DNA from: Pseudomonadota bacterium
GTDB taxonomy: Bacteria > Pseudomonadota > Alphaproteobacteria > Sphingomonadales > Sphingomonadaceae
Assembly (NCBI GenBank): GCA_023433305.1
Contig: JAEZCZ010000071.1
Coordinates: 1 to 11,743 of the forward strand
Length of the DNA: 11,743 bases
Direction: 5' to 3'
Part shown: one piece after another, positions 1 to 7,149 of the stretch
Numbering within the stretch: position 1 is the stretch's first letter
Layout of the letters: every line of letters begins with the position of its first letter
Made by a program: the position numbers and the translations under genes
Notes under the pieces: model-generated
Database searches by the model: none
Told to the model about the DNA's origin: nothing
Seen by the model: the letters and a program-made list of their open reading frames with translations, nothing else

Positions 1-654
1 CAGGTTGTCGAGACTTTCGAAATTGCGATGATCCTCGGGTATCAGCGGCGGCGCCGAGGGGACCTGGCGGCTGGTCGCATAGCCCACGAGCGCGGTGACG
101 AACACGGCCAGGGCGGCCAGCTCGACGTCGATGAAACCGGCCAGGATCGTGCCAGTCAGAATGGCGATATAGGTCCCCGCCTCAACGAGCCCAGTGCCCG
201 CGAGCACTTCCTCCTTCTTCAAGTGCTGCGGCAGGATCGCGTATTTGATCGGCCCGAAGAAGGTCGAATGGACGCCCATCGCGAACAGCGCGACCAGCAT
301 CAGCGGAATCGCGACTGCCTGCGTGAGCACGCCCTGCCAGGCCATTATCAGGCCGATTCCGCCTACCGTCATGATGCCGATTTCGGCCAGCTTGACCCAG
401 CGGATGATAACCGCCTTGTCGCGCATGTCGGCGAGCTGGCCGGCGAGCGCGGAGAGGATGAAGAATGGCAGGATGAAGAGGCCCGAGGCGATCGCGCTGA
501 ACTGCGCCTCGGCTTCCTCGGAATTATACACGCTGTAGACGACGAACAGGACCATCGCGTTCTTGAACAGGTTGTCGTTGAACGCATTGAGCAACTGAGT
601 CGCGAACAGCGGGAGGAAACGCCGCTGCCGCAGCAGGTATGTCGAAGTCAGCAT
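1..654 (-). CDS. MFS transporter, LplT/Aas-type lysophospholipid transporter domain (partial, C-terminus off the window)
   Basis: The minus strand is open from an ATG at 654 to the window edge (218 residues, no stop). Visible signatures are QLLNAFNDNLFKN (residues 20-32), an MFS motif A GQLADMRDK (72-80), FFGPIKYAILP (132-142) and GLVEAGTYIAILTGTILAG (155-173). Hydrophobic stretches fit about six transmembrane helices. The same landmarks occur in E. coli LplT (AFGDN, PAKYGIL, GLMEAS) and in the MFS half of fused acyl-ACP--phospholipid O-acyltransferases. Members of this family flip lysophospholipids across the inner membrane for re-acylation; that role is inferred here. Whether this is a stand-alone transporter or the N-terminal half of an MFS-acyltransferase fusion cannot be seen, because the C-terminus is missing. 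It is divergent from pgsA, another phospholipid gene. No strong Shine-Dalgarno precedes the ATG. Confidence 0.82.
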   Translation of the reverse strand, partial: MLTSTYLLRQRRFLPLFATQLLNAFNDNLFKNAMVLFVVYSVYNSEEAEAQFSAIASGLFILPFFILSALAGQLADMRDKAVIIRWVKLAEIGIMTVGGIGLIMAWQGVLTQAVAIPLMLVALFAMGVHSTFFGPIKYAILPQHLKKEEVLAGTGLVEAGTYIAILTGTILAGFIDVELAALAVFVTALVGYATSRQVPSAPPLIPEDHRNFESLDNL

Positions 655-766
655 GGCCTGCCGGCGAAACCTCTCACGTTGCGTGACCCGACTTACCCGC
701 CCCGGCGTTAAGAACAACCTCGCGCCGCACTTTTTCCGGGAGCGGCAACGCGCTAGGGCAGAACCG

Positions 767-1375
767 ATGCTCTCTCTTCCCAACATCCTGACCCTGTCGC
801 GCATCGTGGCGCTGCCGCTGCTGGCCTTCCTGCTGTGGTGGCCGAACTGGAACTTCGGCTATGCGCTGGCCTTCGCGCTCTACTGCCTGATGGGAATCAC
901 CGACTATTTCGACGGCTACCTGGCGCGATCGAGCGGCGCGGTCTCGCGGCTCGGCATCTTCCTCGATCCGATTGCCGACAAGATCATGGTCGCCGTCGTC
1001 ATCCTCGTGCTGACCGCTCAAGGATATCTGCGTGGCCCTTACGTGGGCGATTTCCACGTCATCGCCGGGCTCGTCATTCTGGTGCGCGAGATTGCGGTAT
1101 CTGGCTTGCGCGAGTTCCTCGGCGGGCTGCAGGTTTCGGTGCCGGTCAGCAAGCTGGCCAAGTGGAAGACGACCTTCCAGCTCGTCGCTCTCGGGGCGCT
1201 GATCCTCGGAGGCGCCGCGCACGGTCAACCCTGCCATTCGGTCGCCGAAGACTGCGGCACGCTCGCCAATCAGTGGATCCACCTCGTCGGTCTGGCGAGC
1301 CTGTGGGCGGCCGCGATTCTCACGCTCATCACGGGCTGGGACTATCTTCGGGTGGGTCTCAAGCACATGGACTGA
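767..1375 (+). CDS. pgsA: CDP-diacylglycerol--glycerol-3-phosphate 3-phosphatidyltransferase
   Basis: A 202-residue integral membrane protein that makes phosphatidylglycerophosphate from CDP-diacylglycerol and glycerol-3-phosphate, the committed step to phosphatidylglycerol and cardiolipin. The CDP-alcohol phosphotransferase signature is complete: D46, D49-G50, A53-R54, G63, D67 and D71 (DxxDGxxAR...G...D...D). The N-terminus MLSLPNILTLSRI is typical of PgsA, and its start at 767 is preferred over the longer open frame from 653 because the family begins with this motif. Several hydrophobic helices follow. Length is close to the usual bacterial PgsA (about 180-200). The ribosome site is weak (AGGG near 755). 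A loop with CHSVAEDC (about residues 148-155) lies between the last hydrophobic segments. The gene converges on oxyR with only 15 nt between the two coding regions. Confidence 0.93.
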   Translation: MLSLPNILTLSRIVALPLLAFLLWWPNWNFGYALAFALYCLMGITDYFDGYLARSSGAVSRLGIFLDPIADKIMVAVVILVLTAQGYLRGPYVGDFHVIAGLVILVREIAVSGLREFLGGLQVSVPVSKLAKWKTTFQLVALGALILGGAAHGQPCHSVAEDCGTLANQWIHLVGLASLWAAAILTLITGWDYLRVGLKHMD

Positions 1376-1394
1376 CGCCTGAGCCGTCCGTCAG
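1372..1394. repeat. Small dyad carrying both stop codons of convergent pgsA and oxyR
   Basis: CTGACG (1372-1377) and CGTCAG (1389-1394) are perfect inverted repeats separated by 11 nt. The left arm contains the TGA of pgsA (1373-1375). The right arm contains, on the minus strand, the TGA of oxyR (1393-1391). No T-run follows on either side, so it is at best a weak bidirectional terminator or a stabilising 3' hairpin. Confidence 0.4.
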
Positions 1395-2287
1395 CCCGCG
1401 CGCAGTTCCTTGGCGAGAAGGCGAAATTCCTCTGCACGCGGGCTGTTCTTGCGCCAGATCAGCGCAATTTCGCGGCTCGCGTTCTTCGCCTTGAGCGGCC
1501 GCGCCACGACCTGGGTCTCGTGGAGGATGCCCGCCTCGATGGCCATCTCCGGCAGCATGGTCATGCCGAGCCCGTTGTCGACCATCTGGACGAGCGTGTG
1601 CAGGCTCGTGCCGATCATCGTCGCCGAAGCACGCAACTCGGGCCGGTTGCAGGCGGCGAGGGCGTGCTCCTTGAGGCAATGGCCGTCTTCGAGCAACAGG
1701 AGGTGGCTCTCGTCGATCATGGCCGGCGGAACGGTTTCGGGCGGATCGCGCGGGTCGTCGTGCGGGAAGGCCACGTAGAGGCGATCATCGCAGATATGCT
1801 CCTTTTCGACCTCGCCGGTCGCGAAGGGGAGGGCGAGCAGCACGCAGTCCGCCCTTCCGTGGTGGAGCGATTCGACCGCCGCATCGCTCGTCTCCTCGCG
1901 CAGGAACAACTTGAGCGCCGGCCGCTCCTTGCGCAGCCGGGGCAGGATTCGCGGAAGGAAGAACGGCGCGATGGTGGGGATGACGCTCATGTGCAGCTCG
2001 CCCGAGAGCGGCTTTCCCGAAGCCTGGACGAGATCGCTCAACTCTTCGGCCTCGCGCAGCAGGCGATGCGCCTTTTCGACCACCGCGTTCCCGAGCGGCG
2101 TGAAGCGCACCACGCGCCGGCTGCGTTCCACCAGGGTCACCCCGAGCAGCGACTCGAGTTCGCGGATGCCGGCCGAAAGCGTCGACTGCGAGACGAACAT
2201 CGCCTCCGCCGCACGACCGAAGTGGCCGTGCTCGTGAAGCGCGACAAGATATTGCAGCTGCTTGATGGTGGGGAGGTAGGTGCTCAC
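1391..2287 (-). CDS. oxyR: LysR-family hydrogen peroxide-sensing regulator OxyR
   Basis: A 298-residue LysR-type regulator. The N-terminal winged helix-turn-helix is at about residues 5-65 (LQYLVALHEHGHFGRAAEA, SQSTLSAGIRELE). The substrate/redox domain follows from about 95. The decisive feature is LLLLEDGHCLKEHALAAC: C204 and C213 lie nine positions apart, as do E. coli C199 and C208, which form the peroxide-induced disulfide. The preceding LEDGHC is an OxyR hallmark. It therefore probably activates peroxide-defence genes, but its targets are not in the window. The start is GTG at 2287-2285. It overlaps the TGA of rnd (2286-2284) as GTGA, so the gene is probably translated from an rnd-oxyR message and coupled to rnd. 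The 3' end converges on pgsA. Confidence 0.92.
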   Translation of the reverse strand: MSTYLPTIKQLQYLVALHEHGHFGRAAEAMFVSQSTLSAGIRELESLLGVTLVERSRRVVRFTPLGNAVVEKAHRLLREAEELSDLVQASGKPLSGELHMSVIPTIAPFFLPRILPRLRKERPALKLFLREETSDAAVESLHHGRADCVLLALPFATGEVEKEHICDDRLYVAFPHDDPRDPPETVPPAMIDESHLLLLEDGHCLKEHALAACNRPELRASATMIGTSLHTLVQMVDNGLGMTMLPEMAIEAGILHETQVVARPLKAKNASREIALIWRKNSPRAEEFRLLAKELRAG

Positions 2288-3474
2288 GCCGCCTCCTGCG
2301 GTTCCTCTTCCTCGACGATGCGGGTCATCTTGAGCCGGCCGTTTTCGACACCGAAGCCGAGCCTGCCTTCCACCAGTTCGAGCGCGTCGCGACCAAATAC
2401 CTCGTAGCGCCAGCCTTCGAGCACGGGCAGCTTGCGCACCCCGGCGGCGAGCGCTTCGAGCTCGTCCGAACGCGTCAGTAACCGCGCGGCGACGTCGATT
2501 TCGCGTGTGCGAATCTTGAGGAGCAGTTTGAGTAGGTCGGCCACGAGAGCGCCTTCCTTGCCAAGCGGCGCGCCCCGCTTGGGCTTGTCGGGCATTTCCT
2601 CGTCCGGCAGCGGCTCGGCCGCGGACAGCACGCGCATCAAGCGCTTACCGATGTCGTTGTCCTTCCAGGCCTGGCTGAGCCCTCGCACCTTGACGAGGTC
2701 CTCCTGCCTGGTCGGTGGATGGCTCGCGATGTCGGCGAGGGTTTCGTCGCGCATGATGCGCCCGCGCGGGATGTCCTTTGCCTGTGCCTCGGTTTCGCGC
2801 CAGGCCGCGAGCGCCTTGAGCCGTCCCAGCACGGTCGCGTTCCGGCTCGGCGCGCGGATGCGGTGCCAGGCCGTATCGAGGTCGTTTGCGTAGTTGCCGG
2901 GGTCAGCGAGCTTGTCCATCTCGGCGTCGAGCCACACGCCGCGCCCGGTCTTGATTAGGCGTTTGAGTATCTTCGGGAAGATCTTCGCCAGATAGGTCAC
3001 GTCTCCGATCGCATACTCTATCTGCCGTTCGGTCAGCGGGCGCCGGCTCCAGTCGGTGAAGCGGGCGCCCTTGTCGATCGTCTTGCCGAGCCACGATTCG
3101 ACGAGGTTTGCATAGCCGATCTGCTCAGACTGGCTGATCGCCATCATCGCCACTTGGGTGTCGAAGATGGGGTGCGGGGTCTTTCCGGTGAGGTTGTAAA
3201 CGATCTCGACGTCCTGGCCGCCGGCGTGAAAGACCTTCAGTACCTCGTCGTTCTCGGTCAGCAGTTCGAGCAGTGGCGCGAGATCTATTCCCTCCGCCAA
3301 CGGGTCGATCGCCGCGGCCTCCTCCTCGTTGCCGACCTGCACCAGGCACAGCAGGGGATAGTAGGTGTTCTCGCGCATGAATTCGGTATCGACCGCGACG
3401 AACTCCGATTTGGCCAGCCGCTTGCAGAGTTCGGCGAGGTGCTCGGTTGTCGTGATCAGCGGGTGTATTTTCAT
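2284..3474 (-). CDS. rnd: Ribonuclease D
   Basis: A 3'-5' exoribonuclease of the DEDDy superfamily, implicated in tRNA and stable-RNA 3' maturation. Residues are numbered from the GTG at 3480. Exo I is DTEF with D31 and E33; Exo II is the HAGGQDVEIVYN segment with D90; Exo III is EYAIGDVTYL with Y156 and D160 (the Y-x3-D of DEDDy enzymes). An HRDC-like helical region spans roughly 208-290, followed by a second helical region and an acidic tail (RIVEEEEPQEAA). About 396-398 residues is normal for RNase D. I prefer the ATG at 3474 (MKIHPLIT), with GAAAAG just upstream; the GTG at 3480 would add two residues. The stop overlaps the oxyR start by 4 nt. The gene is divergent from aspS. Confidence 0.95.
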   Translation of the reverse strand: MKIHPLITTTEHLAELCKRLAKSEFVAVDTEFMRENTYYPLLCLVQVGNEEEAAAIDPLAEGIDLAPLLELLTENDEVLKVFHAGGQDVEIVYNLTGKTPHPIFDTQVAMMAISQSEQIGYANLVESWLGKTIDKGARFTDWSRRPLTERQIEYAIGDVTYLAKIFPKILKRLIKTGRGVWLDAEMDKLADPGNYANDLDTAWHRIRAPSRNATVLGRLKALAAWRETEAQAKDIPRGRIMRDETLADIASHPPTRQEDLVKVRGLSQAWKDNDIGKRLMRVLSAAEPLPDEEMPDKPKRGAPLGKEGALVADLLKLLLKIRTREIDVAARLLTRSDELEALAAGVRKLPVLEGWRYEVFGRDALELVEGRLGFGVENGRLKMTRIVEEEEPQEAA

Positions 3475-3518
3475 CGGCACTTTTCTATAGGGCGCATCGG
3501 TCGGCAGATGCGGCCGGC

Positions 3519-3547
3519 TTGACAGGAACGGTTCCGTTCCCTGTTAG
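3519..3547 (+). promoter_or_regulatory. Putative aspS promoter with an inverted repeat filling the spacer
   Basis: TTGACA (3519-3524) is a perfect sigma-70-type -35 element. With a 17-nt spacer it pairs with a weak -10, TGTTAG (3542-3547), about 46 nt before the aspS start. The spacer is almost entirely a dyad: GGAACGG (3525-3531), TT, CCGTTCC (3534-3540). The symmetry extends outward to ACA (3522-3524) and TGT (3542-3544) with one bulged C at 3541. A protein bound there would cover both promoter elements. The position is seen; an operator role is inferred. Confidence 0.45.
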
Positions 3548-3593
3548 CGCCGGCTCCCTAGCGCCATAACCCGCCAAACGGAAAGAGTCTCCG

Positions 3594-5411
3594 ATGCACG
3601 CCTATCGTTCCCACACTTGCGCAGCGCTCCGCTCGGAGGATGTCGGGCAGACGGTCCGCCTGTCGGGCTGGGTGCACCGCAAGCGCGATCACGGCGGCGT
3701 CCTATTCGTAGATCTGCGCGACCATTACGGCTTGACCCAGATCGTCTGCGACGTGGATTCGCCCGCGCTTCCGGTGCTCGAAGCCTTGCGGCTCGAAAGC
3801 GTGGTGACCATCGACGGCGACGTCAAGGCGCGCGCCGAAGGAACGACGAACTCAAATCTGCCGACCGGTGAGGTCGAGGTTTATGCCCGCTCGGTCACGG
3901 TGCAGAGCCGCGCCGACGAGCTGCCGATGCCGGTGGCTGGCGAACAGGAATATCCCGAGGACATCCGCCTCAAGTACCGCTTCCTCGACCTGCGGCGCGA
4001 GAGCGTCCACCGCAACATGATGCTGCGAAGCCAAGTCATCGCTTCGCTGCGGCGGCGCATGACCGAGCAGGGCTTCACCGAGTTCCAGACACCGATTCTG
4101 ACCGCCAGCAGCCCCGAGGGCGCGCGCGACTACCTCGTCCCGAGCCGCGTCCACCCGGGCAAGTTCTACGCGCTCCCCCAGGCGCCGCAGATGTTCAAGC
4201 AATTGCTGATGGTCGCCGGATTCGACCGCTATTTCCAGATTGCGCCCTGCTTCCGCGACGAAGACGCACGCGCCGACCGTAGCCCGGGTGAGTTCTACCA
4301 GCTCGATTTCGAGATGAGCTTCGTCACGCAAGAAGACGTGTTCCAGGCGATCGAGCCCGTGCTCGGCGGCGTCTTCGAAGAGTTCGCGGCTGCCCGCGCG
4401 GTTACGAAAACCGGCGAATGGCCGCGCATCCCCTACAAGCAGGCAATGCTCGAGTTCGGCTCCGACAAGCCGGACCTGCGCAACCCGCTGCGGATCGCAG
4501 ACGTCACCAGCCACTTTACCAAGTCCGGCTTTGGCCTATTCGAAAAGATCGCCGGATCGGGCGGAGTCGTGCGTGCCATCCCGGCGCCCGGCACGGCCGA
4601 CAAGAGCCGCAAGTTCTTCGATGACATGAACGATTGGGCGCGCGGCGAAGGCTTCGCCGGCCTGGGCTACGTCACCCGCAAGGGCGGTGAGTTCGGCGGA
4701 CCGATCGCCAAGAACCACGGCGCCGAAGGCATGGAAGCGCTTTATGCCGAACTGGGCCTGGGCGCCGACGACGGCTTGTTCTTTGCCGCGGGCAAGGAGT
4801 CGGAAGCGGCCAAGCTGGCCGGCTTCGCTCGCTCCCGGGTCGCCGAGCAGCTCGGCCTGCTCGAAGATGCGTTCCGGTTCTGCTGGGTCGTCGACTATCC
4901 GATGTTCGAGTACGACGAGGAGCTGAAGAAGATCGACTTCAGCCACAACCCGTTCTCGATGCCGCAGGGTGAGCTCGAAGCTCTCGAGACGCAAGACCCG
5001 CTCGAGATTCTGGCCTGGCAATATGACATCGTCTGCAACGGCATCGAGCTGTGCTCGGGCGCGATCCGGAACCACCGGCCGGACATCATGTACAAGGCGT
5101 TCGGTATCGCCGGCTATTCGCAGGAAGAAGTCGATGCGAACTTTTCGGGCATGATCAACGCCTTCAAGTACGGCGCCCCGCCGCACGGAGGCGCGGCGCC
5201 AGGTGTCGACCGCATCGTCATGCTGCTCGCTGACGAGCCCAACATCCGCGAAGTCACGATCTTCCCGCTCAACCAGAAGGCGGAGGACCTGATGATGAGC
5301 GCGCCGAGCGCCGTGAGCATGAAGCAGTTGCGCGAACTGCACATCCGCCTCGTCGAACCGCCCAAGGCAAGCGACGCGGAAAAGGTGCGGACGGATAGCA
5401 TCGGCGCGTAA
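3594..5411 (+). CDS. aspS: Aspartate--tRNA(Asp/Asn) ligase (non-discriminating type)
   Basis: A 605-residue class IIb aminoacyl-tRNA synthetase that charges tRNA-Asp, and probably also tRNA-Asn, with aspartate. The anticodon-binding OB fold is at about 20-105 (LSGWVHRKRDHGGVLFVDLRD). Motif 1 is around FLDLRRESVHRN (130-141). The flipping loop is SSPEGARDYLVPSR (172-185), with QAPQMFKQLLM after it. Motif 2 contains FRDEDARADRSPGEFYQLDFE (220-240). Motif 3 is the GAAPGVDRIVMLLA segment near 535-550. A bacterial-type insertion domain lies between motifs 2 and 3. His33 followed by Gly-Gly matches non-discriminating AspRSs such as that of Pseudomonas aeruginosa; discriminating enzymes have Leu-Gly-Ser here. 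That implies GatCAB amidates Asp-tRNA-Asn in this organism. GGAAAGAG at 3580-3587 is the ribosome site. Confidence 0.97.
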   Translation: MHAYRSHTCAALRSEDVGQTVRLSGWVHRKRDHGGVLFVDLRDHYGLTQIVCDVDSPALPVLEALRLESVVTIDGDVKARAEGTTNSNLPTGEVEVYARSVTVQSRADELPMPVAGEQEYPEDIRLKYRFLDLRRESVHRNMMLRSQVIASLRRRMTEQGFTEFQTPILTASSPEGARDYLVPSRVHPGKFYALPQAPQMFKQLLMVAGFDRYFQIAPCFRDEDARADRSPGEFYQLDFEMSFVTQEDVFQAIEPVLGGVFEEFAAARAVTKTGEWPRIPYKQAMLEFGSDKPDLRNPLRIADVTSHFTKSGFGLFEKIAGSGGVVRAIPAPGTADKSRKFFDDMNDWARGEGFAGLGYVTRKGGEFGGPIAKNHGAEGMEALYAELGLGADDGLFFAAGKESEAAKLAGFARSRVAEQLGLLEDAFRFCWVVDYPMFEYDEELKKIDFSHNPFSMPQGELEALETQDPLEILAWQYDIVCNGIELCSGAIRNHRPDIMYKAFGIAGYSQEEVDANFSGMINAFKYGAPPHGGAAPGVDRIVMLLADEPNIREVTIFPLNQKAEDLMMSAPSAVSMKQLRELHIRLVEPPKASDAEKVRTDSIGA

Positions 5412-5486
5412 CCGCGGCACTTGCCAGCCCGTTCGCCGTTCATTAGGGCGGCACGAAATTTCAACCCTGCTTCGAGAGGGCAAGAC

Positions 5487-5723
5487 ATGAGCGACACCCC
5501 GGACCGCGTTAAGAAGATCGTTGTCGAGCACCTCGGCGTCGAGGAAGACAAGGTCACTCCCGACGCGAGCTTCATCGACGATCTGGGCGCGGACAGCCTC
5601 GACATCGTCGAGCTGGTGATGGCTTTCGAGGAAGAGTTCGGGGTCGAGATCCCGGACGACGCTGCCGAAAAGATCAACACCGTCGGTGATGCGAACCGCT
5701 ATATCGAAGAGAACAAGGGATAA
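5487..5723 (+). CDS. acpP: Acyl carrier protein
   Basis: A 78-residue acidic helical protein that carries growing acyl chains in type II fatty-acid synthesis. The phosphopantetheine attachment motif is LGADSLDIVELVMAFEEEF, with the modified serine at residue 37 (DSL, 36-38). Helix II is rich in Glu/Asp, as expected for docking to FabF and other partners. The start at 5487 (MSDTPDRVKK) is supported by GAGAGGG at 5474-5480, six nt upstream; a longer in-frame opening from 5421 lacks this support. It lies 75 nt after aspS, with a possible -35 TTGCCA at 5421-5426 but no convincing -10. It precedes fabF, its partner. fabD and fabG, often directly upstream of acpP in proteobacteria, are not here. 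Confidence 0.97.
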   Translation: MSDTPDRVKKIVVEHLGVEEDKVTPDASFIDDLGADSLDIVELVMAFEEEFGVEIPDDAAEKINTVGDANRYIEENKG

Positions 5724-5725
5724 TT

Positions 5726-5735
5726 CCCCTCCCGC
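5726..5735 (+). repeat. Half copy of the CCCCTCCCGC repeat
   Basis: CCCCTCCCGC lies three nt after the acpP stop and is identical to the left arm of the perfect inverted repeat at 11697-11718. The right arm is absent here. The interval 5724-5878 otherwise holds only the second repeat type (5797-5826) and the fabF ribosome site. Confidence 0.5.
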
Positions 5736-5796
5736 AGCCGTTCGCCCAGAGCCCCGAGCGCAATGCAGGGCAAGGGCGTCTGGCATAGCCCCTGGC

Positions 5797-5826
5797 GGGC
5801 TTCGACAGGCTCAGCCCGAACGGGGT
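5797..5826. repeat. Interspersed GGCTTCGACAGGCTCAGCCC-type repeat between acpP and fabF
   Basis: The segment begins GGGCTTCGACAGGCTCAGCC and continues with CGAACGGGGT. It has nested symmetry: GGGCT pairs with AGCCC (outer), and GGCT-C-AGCC forms a second, inner hairpin. From memory, this motif recurs many times between genes in sphingomonad and some other proteobacterial genomes, like a REP element. Only one copy is in this window. In the acpP-fabF gap it could form an mRNA hairpin that separates expression of the abundant acpP from fabF; that is inference. Confidence 0.55.
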
Positions 5827-5878
5827 TGGGCCTGTTGTCATTAGGTGGGCAACCCGCCGAAAGACGGAGAACCGATTT

Positions 5879-7141
5879 ATGCGCCGTGTGGTCGTAACCG
5901 GTCTCGGCCTCGTCACCCCGCTGGGCGGCGACGTCGAGACGACCTGGGCCAACATCCTCGCCGCCAAGAGCGGTGCGGGGCCTATCACCCATTTCGACGC
6001 GTCCGACCAGAAGTGCCGCATCGCCTGCGAGGTGAAGCCGGCGGACCACGAATACGGCTTCGATCCGAGCAAGCGCGTCGATCACAAGGTGCAGCGCCAG
6101 GTCGATCCGTTCATCGTGTTCGGGCTCGACGCCGCCGGCCAGGCGATCGAGGATGCCGGTCTGCTCGACATGGACGACGCGACCAAGCTTCGCGCCGGTT
6201 GCTCGATCGGCTCTGGCATCGGCGGGCTGCCGGGCATCGAGAGTGAATCGCTCGTGCTCGCCGAAAAGGGCCCGGGCCGGGTCTCGCCGCACTTCGTGCA
6301 CGGCCGCTTGATCAACCTGATCAGCGGGCAGGTTTCGATCAAGTACGGGCTGATGGGGCCGAACCACGCGGTCGTGACCGCCTGCTCGACCGGCGCGCAC
6401 TCGATCGGCGACGCGGCGCGTATGATCAAGGACGGAGACGCGGACATCATGCTCGCGGGCGGGGCGGAAGCGACGATCTGCCCGATCGGCATTGCCGGGT
6501 TTGCCCAGGCGCGCGCGCTCAGCACGGCGTTCAACGACGAACCGACCCGCGCCAGCCGCCCCTACGACGTTGCGCGCGACGGTTTCGTGATGGGCGAGGG
6601 CGCGGGCGTGGTCGTGCTCGAGGAATACGAGCACGCCAAGGCGCGCGGCGCCAAGATCTACGCCGAAGTGGCGGGTTATGGATTGTCGGGCGATGCCTAT
6701 CACGTGACGGCGCCGCACCCGGAAGGCTCGGGCGCGTACCGCTCGATGGAGATGGCGCTGCGCAAGGCGGGGATGACCCCGGACGACATCGACTACATCA
6801 ACGCGCACGGCACTTCGACCCCGCTCGGCGACGAGCTCGAGCTCGGCGCGGTGCGGCGTCTGTTCGGCGATGCGATCTCCAGCGTGTCGATGAGCTCGAC
6901 CAAGTCCGCGATCGGCCATCTGCTCGGCGGCGCCGGGGCGGTGGAATCGATCTTCTGCATCCTCGCGCTGCGCGATCAGATCGTGCCGCCGACGCTCAAT
7001 CTCGATAACCCGTCCGAAGGGTGCGAAGGAGTCGACCTCGTCCCGCACAAGGCCAAGCAACGCCGGGTGCGCGCGGTGCTTAACAACAGCTTCGGCTTCG
7101 GCGGCACCAACGCCAGCCTCGTGATGAAGCAGGTCGCCTAG
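5879..7141 (+). CDS. fabF: 3-oxoacyl-[acyl-carrier-protein] synthase II
   Basis: A 420-residue thiolase-fold condensing enzyme that extends acyl-ACP with malonyl-ACP in fatty-acid elongation. The active-site cysteine is C169 in TACSTGAHSIGDAARMI. The two histidines are H310 (NAHGTSTPLGDELE) and H347 (TKSAIGHLLGGAGAVE); K342 is also conserved. This C-H-H triad and the length are normal for KAS II, whereas the chain-initiating FabH would have C-H-N. The C-terminal NNSFGFGGTNASL is the usual glycine-rich loop. The start MRRVVVTGLGLVTPLG is canonical, with ACGGAG at 5864-5869 as the ribosome site. It follows acpP and is only 8 nt from mltG, so fabF and mltG are surely co-transcribed. Confidence 0.97.
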   Translation: MRRVVVTGLGLVTPLGGDVETTWANILAAKSGAGPITHFDASDQKCRIACEVKPADHEYGFDPSKRVDHKVQRQVDPFIVFGLDAAGQAIEDAGLLDMDDATKLRAGCSIGSGIGGLPGIESESLVLAEKGPGRVSPHFVHGRLINLISGQVSIKYGLMGPNHAVVTACSTGAHSIGDAARMIKDGDADIMLAGGAEATICPIGIAGFAQARALSTAFNDEPTRASRPYDVARDGFVMGEGAGVVVLEEYEHAKARGAKIYAEVAGYGLSGDAYHVTAPHPEGSGAYRSMEMALRKAGMTPDDIDYINAHGTSTPLGDELELGAVRRLFGDAISSVSMSSTKSAIGHLLGGAGAVESIFCILALRDQIVPPTLNLDNPSEGCEGVDLVPHKAKQRRVRAVLNNSFGFGGTNASLVMKQVA

Positions 7142-7149
7142 GTCCTGCG

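Noticed and set aside
28..711. Long plus-strand open frame over the transporter gene
   Set aside because: Its translation is rich in Arg, Glu and Gln and has no family pattern; the minus strand encodes a clear MFS protein through the same bases.
3485..3490. CTATAG upstream of rnd as a possible OxyR half-site
   Set aside because: Only one 6-base match; OxyR sites need several spaced half-sites and none is visible nearby.
4536..5786. Long minus-strand open frames antisense to aspS, acpP and (5699-7060) fabF
   Set aside because: They are high-GC shadow frames opposite well-defined catalytic motifs and have no recognisable domains.
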